DNA of 22,387 nucleotides, taken from assembly GCA_002495535.1 (NCBI GenBank), contig DAFX01000079.1, positions 1-22,387 on the forward strand. Reading direction: 5' to 3'. The notes beneath the pieces were generated by a model. It saw only the letters and a list, made by a program, of their open reading frames with translations, ran no database searches and had not been told where the DNA came from. Below are positions 1-6,641 of the stretch, in pieces (within the stretch, counting starts at the first letter, position 1; every line of letters begins with the position of its first letter). Source of the DNA: Euryarchaeota archaeon UBA433. GTDB taxonomy: Archaea; Thermoplasmatota; Poseidoniia; Poseidoniales; Poseidoniaceae. The position numbers and the translations under genes are program-made.

Positions 1-558
1 GGTTTTGATGGCGGTGAAGAAATCAGGCTCGAATATCCCGGAATGGGAACGGAATTTTACGAATTCAACGTGGCCGACCCAAACGGTTGGAGAAGGGGTC
101 GAACCGCAAAAGACACAGCAAGGTCAATTTGCAATCTGATCAACAACAATTCCAACCTTGTGTATGCAAATTTGGACGGAGTTCGAATTTCCTTTGAACT
201 GCGTGATGCAAAACTCAAACCAGAATCGCTCGTTCTGTTCGTCGACGACCCAGGTGGCACCGATATTGTCGCAGAAAAGAACGGCGTGGTGCTTGATGCA
301 AGAAATGTGCAAGATTTCGAAGACTACCGAAGCGTGGTTGAACTTGTCCTTGAAGATGGCATCATCTCACCAAGCGAAGATCAACTGCTGTGGTCCATGC
401 GTCAGCAACTGGGAATCGATGATGTGTATCACATCCAAATGGTCCTCGAAGTTTGTGGTGATAAGGCGTTAAAGGAATGCACAGGCTGTGGAAACATGGC
501 ACCACTCTACCCTGAATACGCAGCATGGTATTGCCAAACTTGTGAATCGTGGTGCTGA
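1..558 (+). CDS. Zinc-ribbon protein, probably 5'-truncated by the window edge
   Basis: I do not recognise a named family. The frame is open from base 1 to a TGA at 556-558, and the 14 codons before the first ATG (43) read like normal protein, so the gene probably begins outside the window; ATG 43 (171 residues) is the alternative. Numbered from that ATG, the C-terminus carries a zinc-ribbon knuckle pair (C146-x2-C149 and C164-x2-C167, with a final C171). Before it lies a segment near residues 103-127 (LEDGIISPSEDQLL, then MRQQLGI) resembling the short helical 'D-G-x-x-S-x-x-E' modules often seen beside zinc ribbons in archaeal proteins. No membrane segment or signal peptide is visible. The gene lies upstream of the MamK-like actin on the same strand, 159 nt away, so it need not be in the same transcript. 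Its role is unknown. Confidence 0.7.
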   Translation, partial: GFDGGEEIRLEYPGMGTEFYEFNVADPNGWRRGRTAKDTARSICNLINNNSNLVYANLDGVRISFELRDAKLKPESLVLFVDDPGGTDIVAEKNGVVLDARNVQDFEDYRSVVELVLEDGIISPSEDQLLWSMRQQLGIDDVYHIQMVLEVCGDKALKECTGCGNMAPLYPEYAAWYCQTCESWC

Positions 559-593
559 GCATCAGAACATCACAAAAACTCTTGATGCCCCCG

Positions 594-605
594 ATTCTAT
601 AGAAT
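594..605. repeat. Perfect 12-bp palindrome in the leader before the actin gene
   Basis: ATTCTATAGAAT is its own reverse complement. It lies 36 nt after the zinc-ribbon stop codon and 112 nt before the actin start. It could be an operator-like site, part of an AT-rich promoter, or chance; the flanking bases do not extend the symmetry. Confidence 0.3.
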
Positions 606-615
606 TACGGATGCC

Positions 616-624
616 ATAAATTTT
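616..624 (+). promoter_or_regulatory. Possible TATA box for the MamK-like actin gene
   Basis: ATAAATTTT is one of the most TATA-like stretches between the zinc-ribbon gene and the actin gene. At normal archaeal spacing transcription would start near 645, giving a leader of about 70 nt. A weaker alternative, CATAAGG at 680-686, would give an almost leaderless message. The call rests on sequence resemblance only. Confidence 0.25.
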
Positions 625-717
625 CGACGCTGAACCTTGAATTATGCTGGACTGGAGTGTCCAACAGCGAGGTATCCTTCATAAGGTAGGGCGAGATGGC
701 AAGGTTAGGCGAGTGCT

Positions 718-1743
718 ATGGCAGAAGACGTATTGTATATTGGAATTGATTTGGGAACCTTCCGCTCTGTGATGGTTTCATCCGACAGTCACGAAGAAGA
801 AGAGTTGACCGTCATTGGTACACCAAAAGATCCAATTGCGCGAAATTTCCTCAAGCGAGACGTCCTCTTTGGTGAAGAAGCACTGAAGAACAGACTCGCT
901 CTCAACCTTTTCCGCCCGCTCGAACTTGGTGTTATCAAAGACACACAAGAAGACCGAGATTTCATCGCTCATTTCATCACCCACCTCATTGGACTCTCTG
1001 ACCCAGAAGAATACGACCGAGTTGTCGCTGTCATCGGTGCGCCTGCTGAAGCATCCTATGTCGATAAGACCGCAATCTTTGACGCTGCCGCCGGCTCTGT
1101 TAACGCAGCAATGATCATCTCCGAACCCTTCGCAGTAGCCTACGCATTGGACATGATTGAACATACCCTCGTCATCGACATCGGCGCTGGAACCGCTGAC
1201 CTTTGCCGTGTCTACGGTACCATCCCTGGACCTGATGACCAAATGCACACAGGACACGCTGGTGACTTCATCGACCGTGCACTGATTAAGGAAATCCAAT
1301 CCAAGTTCAACGGTGCACAAATCACCAAGGACATGGCACGACGCTGGAAGGAGCAGTATTCCTTTGTCGGAACCCACACCCCAGAATCACCAATCATGGT
1401 TGACTTCTCCATTGAAGGCAAGGCAATGAACCTCGACATCACAGACTGTGTGCAAGCAGCATGTGAAGCAATTGTTGATCCAATTGTCGACAATGTCAAG
1501 CAATTGATTGCAGGTTCAAACCCAGAATACCACGACGAATTCCGACGCAACATGGTTCTCGCTGGTGGCGGCTCTGGCATCAAGGGACTCGGCGCTATGA
1601 TTGAACGACGCTTGTCCGACATGGGCGATGTCAATGTTCACGTGGTTGACGACCCAGTTCGACTCGGTGCAATGGGCGGTCTTCGCCTTGCTATGGAAGT
1701 TCCAGAAGAAATGTGGTCTTCGCTCACCCTAGCAACCCGCTGA
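718..1743 (+). CDS. MamK-like actin-family ATPase (filament-forming cytoskeletal protein)
   Basis: Actin/Hsp70-fold ATPase of 341 residues. Phosphate-1 loop: YIGIDLGTFRS (residues 7-17). Phosphate-2 loop: VIDIGAGTADL near residue 153. Adenosine motif: VLAGGGSGIKGLG near residue 280, followed by a C-terminal DDPVRLGAMGG. From memory of the family, the stretch between the phosphate loops (a P-K-D after the first loop, a 'GAPAEAS' segment, 'SEPFAVAYALD', then 'GTIPGPDDQ') follows MamK, the magnetosome-aligning actin, more closely than MreB, crenactin or Ta0583. Length also fits MamK (about 345-360). An in-frame TAG at 706-708 rules out a longer start. The likely role is an ATP-dependent cytoplasmic filament that positions or segregates something. 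The small coiled-coil gene 37 nt downstream is probably co-transcribed. No magnetosome membrane genes are present, so the cargo is unknown. Confidence 0.88.
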   Translation: MAEDVLYIGIDLGTFRSVMVSSDSHEEEELTVIGTPKDPIARNFLKRDVLFGEEALKNRLALNLFRPLELGVIKDTQEDRDFIAHFITHLIGLSDPEEYDRVVAVIGAPAEASYVDKTAIFDAAAGSVNAAMIISEPFAVAYALDMIEHTLVIDIGAGTADLCRVYGTIPGPDDQMHTGHAGDFIDRALIKEIQSKFNGAQITKDMARRWKEQYSFVGTHTPESPIMVDFSIEGKAMNLDITDCVQAACEAIVDPIVDNVKQLIAGSNPEYHDEFRRNMVLAGGGSGIKGLGAMIERRLSDMGDVNVHVVDDPVRLGAMGGLRLAMEVPEEMWSSLTLATR

Positions 1744-1780
1744 AGTCAACACGGCGTGTTGGAAAAGGCAATAAAAATCA

Positions 1781-2056
1781 ATGGATGGTTTGTTTATGAG
1801 CAACAAAAAGTCACTCCGCATGCTCAAGAAATTGAGCGCTCGTTTGAACAAGCGCATGGAAGACATGCGCGACATCATGGACGACATGGAAATTGAATTC
1901 GAATTGTTGCAGAAGCAAATTGCAAAATTAGAGTTAAAAAAGGCTGACACCAAATCGCAAACTTCCACCAGTGATGCACCCGAAGAGGCAGAATCCGATG
2001 ACGAGGATCTTGATCTCGAAAACACAACATCCGTGTTTGTCAAACCAAAGTTCTGA
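1781..2056 (+). CDS. Small acidic coiled-coil protein, candidate partner of the actin
   Basis: Unrecognised 91-residue protein. Residues about 8-55 form a strongly predicted helix with heptad-like spacing of Leu/Met/Ile and many charged residues. Residues about 56-82 are a Ser/Thr/Asp/Glu-rich linker, and the last nine residues (TSVFVKPKF) are hydrophobic and basic, like a short docking tail. There is no membrane segment and no cysteine. It starts 37 nt after the actin stop on the same strand, so an operon is likely. An internal ATG at 1796 (MSNKKS) is an equally good start; neither has a convincing Shine-Dalgarno site. A role as filament regulator, bundler or adaptor is inference from position and architecture. 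Low-complexity composition means sequence searches may be uninformative. Confidence 0.7.
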   Translation: MDGLFMSNKKSLRMLKKLSARLNKRMEDMRDIMDDMEIEFELLQKQIAKLELKKADTKSQTSTSDAPEEAESDDEDLDLENTTSVFVKPKF

Positions 2057-2082
2057 TGCATCAAAGCTGAGCCAAAACAGCT
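2054..2082. terminator. Inverted repeats in the convergent gap; weak terminator candidate
   Basis: The coiled-coil stop codon begins a perfect 10-bp palindrome (TGATGCATCA, 2054-2063). It is followed by AGCTG (2065-2069) pairing with CAGCT (2078-2082) around an A-rich loop. The following + strand bases are pyrimidine-rich. The site sits between two convergent genes and could help end transcription from either side, but the stem is short. Confidence 0.25.
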
Positions 2083-2690
2083 CATTCTTCTTGGTACTTG
2101 GCTGCCAATTCATCACTGACCAATTGACATTGGCAGTGGGGGCAACGATCGCTTGAGTGAAGCATCCCTGGTCGTATAGCGAGCACCGCTAGGCAACCAG
2201 GGCAAGCGGCGTACATTTCCCCTGCTTCCAGTGGTAGATCTGCGATGATTTCAGTGGTGTTGTGGTAGGCGTGGCGGTATCCGGGGTGAACGTGCGTCAA
2301 CACCCTGCGGAAAGAACCAAAACAAGCCCAAAACAACAAAAACGCAAACAGCAAGCTACCCGAAATGAGGGATAAAATTGCCGAGAAGAGGAAAATCAGA
2401 GATGCGAACCCAATGATGCCCGGGGCAATCCAATAGACAAGGGTCGATTTACGACGGTAAGCGAGCCAGTTGATGGTGAGGAGTGCTGCTGAAGAGCCAA
2501 GGCCTACCGTCAACAACGATGGTGCAAAATTCGAGAAGAAACTGTTGAGAAAATACAGCAGAATCAAACTGTCAATGAAGAGGATGAACGTCGTTCCTCG
2601 ATGAACGGGATCGAATGGACTTGAGGTGTTGCCAAACGACGGAGGACGCATCCCCGCGATGACAAGGTCATCTCCTCGGTTCGCCGCCAT
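2082..2690 (-). CDS. Membrane protein with C-terminal zinc ribbon
   Basis: Unrecognised 202-residue protein. Four hydrophobic segments lie near residues 34-53, 56-76, 83-105 and 107-124, followed by a His-rich stretch (residues 132-143) and a soluble tail with a zinc-ribbon pair, C163-P-G-C166 and C183-P-H-C186. The tail would probably face the cytoplasm, as zinc ribbons need reduced cysteines. The ATG at 2690 gives a short polar N-terminus before the first membrane segment; the internal Met14 is possible. It is divergent from the CoaBC-like gene (105 nt between starts) and convergent with the coiled-coil gene (25 nt). No function can be assigned. Confidence 0.75.
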   Translation of the reverse strand: MAANRGDDLVIAGMRPPSFGNTSSPFDPVHRGTTFILFIDSLILLYFLNSFFSNFAPSLLTVGLGSSAALLTINWLAYRRKSTLVYWIAPGIIGFASLIFLFSAILSLISGSLLFAFLLFWACFGSFRRVLTHVHPGYRHAYHNTTEIIADLPLEAGEMYAACPGCLAVLAIRPGMLHSSDRCPHCQCQLVSDELAAKYQEE

Positions 2691-2795
2691 GCTTTCACCA
2701 GCGGCAGGCCTGTCTTGAGGCTATGGTTCCAGTGGCCGATATGAGTGGATTTTTGACGCCGAAGCAATCATGGCAGTTGGCTCTGTCCCACCACC

Positions 2796-3986
2796 ATGGC
2801 GGTTCGTGATACGGACGTAGAAGCGCAAGGCAGTGCCCTCAAAGGACGGCGCGTTTTGCTCGGTGTCACAGGCGGTATTGCTGCAGTGGACACGGTGCGT
2901 GTGGCACGGGAATTGCGTCGGCATGGGGCCGAAATCACAGTGGTGATGACCAAAGCCGCTCAACGCATCATCACACCGCTTGCTGTTCGTTGGGCCACAC
3001 AAGGCTCCGTCATCACCAATTGGGATGGTGACATGGAAGTTCTCAATGGGATTGATGGTGTTCTTGTCGTTCCAACCACGAGGGACACGTTGGCCTCGTA
3101 CCTGCACGGCTTGCAAAATGGTCCACTTCTGATGGCATTAAGCGTGGCAAGAACAAGAAATGCACCAATCATGATGGTCCCGAGCATGCACGTGGACTTG
3201 GCAAACGACCCTATGACGGAAGACCTTGTCGATCGTGCTCGACACCAAGGCATCACCATTCTCTGGGGTGAAGAAGCAGAAGGAAAGCGAAAAACCCCTT
3301 CACATGAAACCATTGTAGCATCGTTTTGCCATTTGATGAACGCCACGAAACCTCAACGAAAATCTGTGGTCATTACCCTCGGTGCAACCCAGTCACCAAT
3401 CGACGATGTACGGTTCATCCAAAACTACAGCAGCGGCGCGACTGGCTTTGCCCTTGCGGATGATTTGCACCGGCATGGCCACGACGTCACCTGTGTCGCA
3501 GGTGTAACCAATGTGGCCCAACCAAGGTGGCTCCCCTTGGTGATTCGTGCGCCACGACCCGAACATATGCTTGCTGAACTCAACGCATTGACCAACGACT
3601 CAATTGATGCTTGGATTCATGCCGCTGCCGTGTTGGATTATGTTGTGGAAACGCCAGCAGAAGGGAAGATTGCGAGCCAGCAAGGTGGACTCAGTGTCGA
3701 ATTGGTTGAAAGCGATAAGCACATCATGGCGCTCAAGGAACCATGTAAAAATTCGATCAGAATTGGGTTCAAACTCGAATCTGGAATTAAGCAAAAAGAT
3801 TTGATTTACCGGGCAACTGCACAAATCGAAAAAGCAGGCATGACGGCAGTGATCGCCAACCGATTGGAGGATTTGACCGATTCGAGTAAACCCAGAGGCT
3901 ACCTTGTTGACGCCTATGGCAGCCATTTCATCCTCGAAGACACTCACAAAATGTGTGAAGCAGTTCGCACGTTCATCGAACGCTGA
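2796..3986 (+). CDS. coaBC: CoaBC-like coenzyme A biosynthesis protein with degenerate decarboxylase domain
   Basis: Related to the bifunctional phosphopantothenate-cysteine ligase (CoaB) and phosphopantothenoylcysteine decarboxylase (CoaC) that make 4'-phosphopantetheine for CoA. Residues about 18-170 form the flavoprotein-like CoaC half (VTGGIAA at 24-30) and about 186-396 the CoaB half. The CoaB half looks intact: N200 in NYSSG, AAAVLDY at 266-272, K281 and GFKLES near 324. The CoaC half does not. The active-site His of the 'HIEL' motif aligns with D79 in DMEVL, the PAMN/PAMH loop is PSMH (129-132), and the Cys-containing 'ACG..G.GRM' flap is absent. It may be ligase-only, with another decarboxylase elsewhere. 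Length (396) is near normal. ATG 2796 is used because the frame has no earlier start. TrmY follows after 10 nt, so the two are probably co-transcribed. Confidence 0.87.
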   Translation: MAVRDTDVEAQGSALKGRRVLLGVTGGIAAVDTVRVARELRRHGAEITVVMTKAAQRIITPLAVRWATQGSVITNWDGDMEVLNGIDGVLVVPTTRDTLASYLHGLQNGPLLMALSVARTRNAPIMMVPSMHVDLANDPMTEDLVDRARHQGITILWGEEAEGKRKTPSHETIVASFCHLMNATKPQRKSVVITLGATQSPIDDVRFIQNYSSGATGFALADDLHRHGHDVTCVAGVTNVAQPRWLPLVIRAPRPEHMLAELNALTNDSIDAWIHAAAVLDYVVETPAEGKIASQQGGLSVELVESDKHIMALKEPCKNSIRIGFKLESGIKQKDLIYRATAQIEKAGMTAVIANRLEDLTDSSKPRGYLVDAYGSHFILEDTHKMCEAVRTFIER

Positions 3987-3996
3987 GGTGATGTGA

Positions 3997-4659
3997 ATGC
4001 GCAGGTTTGCCGTCATCGGTCACCGTGCCATGTCGAAGGGGAAGTTGCCATTGAATGACATGGCAGGTGGAGCAGGGCGAATGGATGTCCTCGTGCGAGC
4101 ACTCATGGCAGGTCTATTGACAAGCCACGGGTTGCGCCATGACACAGAAGTCGTGCTCCATTTGATGGGTGGACCTGGCCCATCAAGGCGAATCAAATTC
4201 GTCGGTGCTGAACTTCGTGGTGTTCATGCAGAGGAACGCTCTGTTGCCGGGCACATCTCGAAGGTGCTCAGTTTACCTCTGCCGGCACGAGGTCATTGGA
4301 CGGAGCGGTCTGCAGGCATTTACGACAGCGGTGGCGACATCACCCACACCATCGGTGAGTGGGATGATTCAACTGTGGTGGTCTTGGATGCTGACGCACC
4401 TCGTCTCTGGGGGACCGATGCATCCCTCCCAAGCGTAAGTAAGCCCCTCTCCACCACCAGTGGTGAACGGGGAAAGTTCACAATCGAAGGCCTTGATATT
4501 GCGTTTGTGTTGAGTGATGATCAACCGCTTTCTGACCTCATTCAATCCAACTTGCTTCACAGATCGTTGGGTGATGCATGGCTTCAGGGGCATATGGCAG
4601 TAGGCGTTTGTCACTTTTTACTCGACGAAGGCGTTGAGCTAAATTTGAGTCAGGAATGA
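3997..4659 (+). CDS. trmY: tRNA (pseudouridine54-N1)-methyltransferase TrmY
   Basis: SPOUT-class methyltransferase that makes N1-methylpseudouridine at position 54 of archaeal tRNAs, using S-adenosylmethionine. The 220-residue length fits the family. Family signatures are GGAGRMD (24-30) with the following helix and RHDTEVVL, then FVGAELRGVHAEERS (68-82), and a C-terminal part with SLGDAWLQGHMAVGVCHFLL. The family is essentially archaeal, so this gene is one of the best clues to the organism. The start ATG is preceded by GGTGATG, a reasonable ribosome site, 10 nt after the CoaBC-like stop. The 3' end overlaps the SurE gene tail-to-tail by 10 nt. The insertion near residues 94-150 is longer than I would expect and includes a Ser/Thr-rich stretch, but the fold motifs are complete. 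Confidence 0.9.
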   Translation: MRRFAVIGHRAMSKGKLPLNDMAGGAGRMDVLVRALMAGLLTSHGLRHDTEVVLHLMGGPGPSRRIKFVGAELRGVHAEERSVAGHISKVLSLPLPARGHWTERSAGIYDSGGDITHTIGEWDDSTVVVLDADAPRLWGTDASLPSVSKPLSTTSGERGKFTIEGLDIAFVLSDDQPLSDLIQSNLLHRSLGDAWLQGHMAVGVCHFLLDEGVELNLSQE

Positions 4660-5657
4660 AGCCAGGCAGGGTACCCGCCCTCGGAGGCTTCCAAGACCCA
4701 CTTGAGCAATCCATCATCGAGGGCAAGCGGGTGAGTTTGAGGCCACACTGGAAGGCAACTCACACTGGCCATACCGGAATCGACGGCGTCGCAATCACTT
4801 TGCTGAACAGGGCTGTGGTCTATGGTTGCTCCACCAATCGTGAACAAAGCCGTTTCATCGTCTTCAACAGTCCCAAAGCTGACTGCATTGCGGTACCACC
4901 GCATTCCAAGCCTTGTGGTGGTGACATCACCATTCCACACTGGTGGAACATTGAGGTTAAGCATCAATTCTCCATGCATGAACGCAGTTCTCAATGCTCC
5001 TTTGGGATCTTCAGCCCACGCCGGCTGATTCGGTACTTCTGGCCAGCGAGTAAGATGGCTAGCCGATACATCGACATGTGGCCGGCGAAGGTTTTCAGGA
5101 ACAAGAGGCAGAGCGTCGAGGACCACCTTGACAAGGTCGACCGTTGCTTTCACTGCTCCACTCATTCCTTCAAGTTCGAAAGAACCAAGCGAAGACGCGA
5201 GTGCTGGCATGCCGTACAATCCGGCCTCTCTTGCTGCACCCATAGTGCCGCTGTGGTAGGAATCTTGAGACATGTTTGGACCCAAATTCACACCCGAAAT
5301 CACCAGACGTGGCACGACACCAGGGGCGACGTGTTCAATGCCACCATCGAGGGCGACAATCATCGTGTCACAAGGTGTTCCATCAAGTTCAAACAAACGC
5401 ACTGGAGCCTTGCTTTCGTCAAGACCCCATTCGCCCACAAGATCGTTTCTTGGGCGCAATTTCATCGGTTTCATCAAATTGATTCGCATGCCCGCTGCTG
5501 AATTGTTCTCTGCAGGTGCAAAGGCAATGATGGCATGACCCGCTTCATTGAGCGCTTGAGCCAACATTCTGAATCCTGGTGCCTCAATGCCGTCGTCATT
5601 GGTGAGAAGAAGCCAGCCGGCTGGGGGGGATGGAGTGCTCATGGTGCTCAGTGTCAC
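4650..5657 (-). CDS. surE: SurE family 5'/3'-nucleotidase (survival protein E)
   Basis: Metal-dependent phosphatase acting on nucleoside monophosphates. The N-terminal LLLTNDDGIEAPG carries the paired metal-binding Asp residues (D21, D22 from the GTG start), followed by AENNSAAG, the SGVNLGPNM loop, and YHSGTMGAAREA with GMPALASS, all in the expected order. At 335 residues it is longer than most SurE proteins (about 250-270); the extra length lies in the C-terminal half, where the usual ending before the final helix is recognisable (SDCDAVDSGMASVS). A GTG start at 5657 overlaps the DMT transporter stop in a GTGA arrangement, suggesting translational coupling. An ATG at 5642 is an alternative and would give MSTPSPPAGW. 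It may recycle nucleotides; the link to the transporter is positional only. Confidence 0.92.
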   Translation of the reverse strand: MTLSTMSTPSPPAGWLLLTNDDGIEAPGFRMLAQALNEAGHAIIAFAPAENNSAAGMRINLMKPMKLRPRNDLVGEWGLDESKAPVRLFELDGTPCDTMIVALDGGIEHVAPGVVPRLVISGVNLGPNMSQDSYHSGTMGAAREAGLYGMPALASSLGSFELEGMSGAVKATVDLVKVVLDALPLVPENLRRPHVDVSASHLTRWPEVPNQPAWAEDPKGALRTAFMHGELMLNLNVPPVWNGDVTTTRLGMRWYRNAVSFGTVEDDETALFTIGGATIDHSPVQQSDCDAVDSGMASVSCLPVWPQTHPLALDDGLLKWVLEASEGGYPAWLHS

Positions 5658-6631
5658 TCAGCCATCGGTGCCGTTTCATCCTTCGTATGCTCATCAATGG
5701 GAATAGAGGTGACGATCAGCATCAAACCAAGCATCAAGACTGCCCCTCCGAACCATGTCCAGCGACCGGGTAAATCGGTGCCAAACAGAACATAACCGAT
5801 GAACGAACCAATGACTGGTTCAAGGGTCACGCATGCAGATATAATCAGCGGTGAAAGGTACTTCAAACAGGTGTTGAGCCCCGTGTGGCCTAACAATCCG
5901 GCTATGAGAGCCAACGCCAAGAACCAAGGGAAAAACTCAGGCTCAATCCAGCCAAGAATACCATAGGTGGCAAAATCTGATTCCACCAACCACGACGCTG
6001 GTAGCAGCAGCACAGCTCCCAACAGGGTGACTGGGAAGGCATAGAGGAAAATGGGCATCCACACTCTGAGGATGCGACCGCATACGATGTAGCCCACCAC
6101 AGTAACAGCACCCAAAAGTGCAAGTGAGTCACCGAGCAAGGTCACAGTTTGTTCACCCTGCTGAGTCCCCTCATCAAACAGCGTCAAGGCTGCGCCACAA
6201 AAGCCGATGAGCGCACCCAGCAATTCCCGCTTGGTTGGCTGTCGTACATTGCTGGCAACAAAGCCAAGGATGAACATTCCAGCCACGACAATCAAAGGAT
6301 GAGCTGTCACGAATAAGAGAGAATGAGTTAACGTTGTGTACTTCAAACTGGCCACCCATGATCCAAAGTGAAGCGCTAGGGCCAACCCACTCAGAGCCAG
6401 AATGCCGAGTGTGCGGCCTTCGAACATCTGTGCTTTGATCTCGTCAGGCTGTTGGCGCCATTGAACAAGAGCAAACGGAAGCAGAACAACGGAAGTCAAT
6501 TGTAAACGCCATGAAGCCTTCAACAAAGGATCCAGTTCGATTTGTTGAAGCAAGGTCCCTGCGCTTGAAACGCCAATCACAGCAGCGACAAGCAGAGCCC
6601 AAACCCAAGCGGGGGGTTTGGTTTGGCCCAT
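5654..6631 (-). CDS. DMT superfamily (EamA-type) transporter
   Basis: Inner-membrane permease of 325 residues with about ten hydrophobic segments arranged as two EamA-like halves. The first half runs from residue 10 to about 150, with SWRLQLTSVVLLPF and a helix pair ending in LGALIGFCGAALTLF. The second, about 165-315, includes LKYLSPLIISACVTLEPVIG, the conserved 'x-x-x-LEPV' signature of EamA proteins. Such proteins export or import small metabolites, often amino acids or their derivatives; the substrate cannot be read from sequence. The ATG at 6631 follows the OPT transporter stop by 10 nt, and its TGA overlaps the SurE start. OPT, DMT and SurE therefore look like one transcript. Confidence 0.9.
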   Translation of the reverse strand: MGQTKPPAWVWALLVAAVIGVSSAGTLLQQIELDPLLKASWRLQLTSVVLLPFALVQWRQQPDEIKAQMFEGRTLGILALSGLALALHFGSWVASLKYTTLTHSLLFVTAHPLIVVAGMFILGFVASNVRQPTKRELLGALIGFCGAALTLFDEGTQQGEQTVTLLGDSLALLGAVTVVGYIVCGRILRVWMPIFLYAFPVTLLGAVLLLPASWLVESDFATYGILGWIEPEFFPWFLALALIAGLLGHTGLNTCLKYLSPLIISACVTLEPVIGSFIGYVLFGTDLPGRWTWFGGAVLMLGLMLIVTSIPIDEHTKDETAPMAE

Positions 6632-6641
6632 TCAATCACAC

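Noticed and set aside
778..1377. 199-codon open frame on the minus strand across the actin gene
   Set aside because: It is antisense to a gene with clear family motifs, and its composition (many Ser, Cys, Asp, Val in no pattern) is that of a shadow frame.
718..1743. Annotation as MreB or as an Hsp70/DnaK relative
   Set aside because: Too short and without the substrate domain of Hsp70; inter-loop segments and the GTIPGPDDQ region fit MamK better than MreB.
2770..2820. 16-codon open frame overlapping the CoaBC-like start (upstream-ORF candidate)
   Set aside because: No ribosome site, ends inside the gene, and such short frames are expected by chance.
4656..5501. 281-codon plus-strand open frame opposite SurE
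   Set aside because: SurE on the minus strand carries all family motifs. The plus-strand product is rich in His, Arg, Cys and Trp with no recognisable fold and no promoter.
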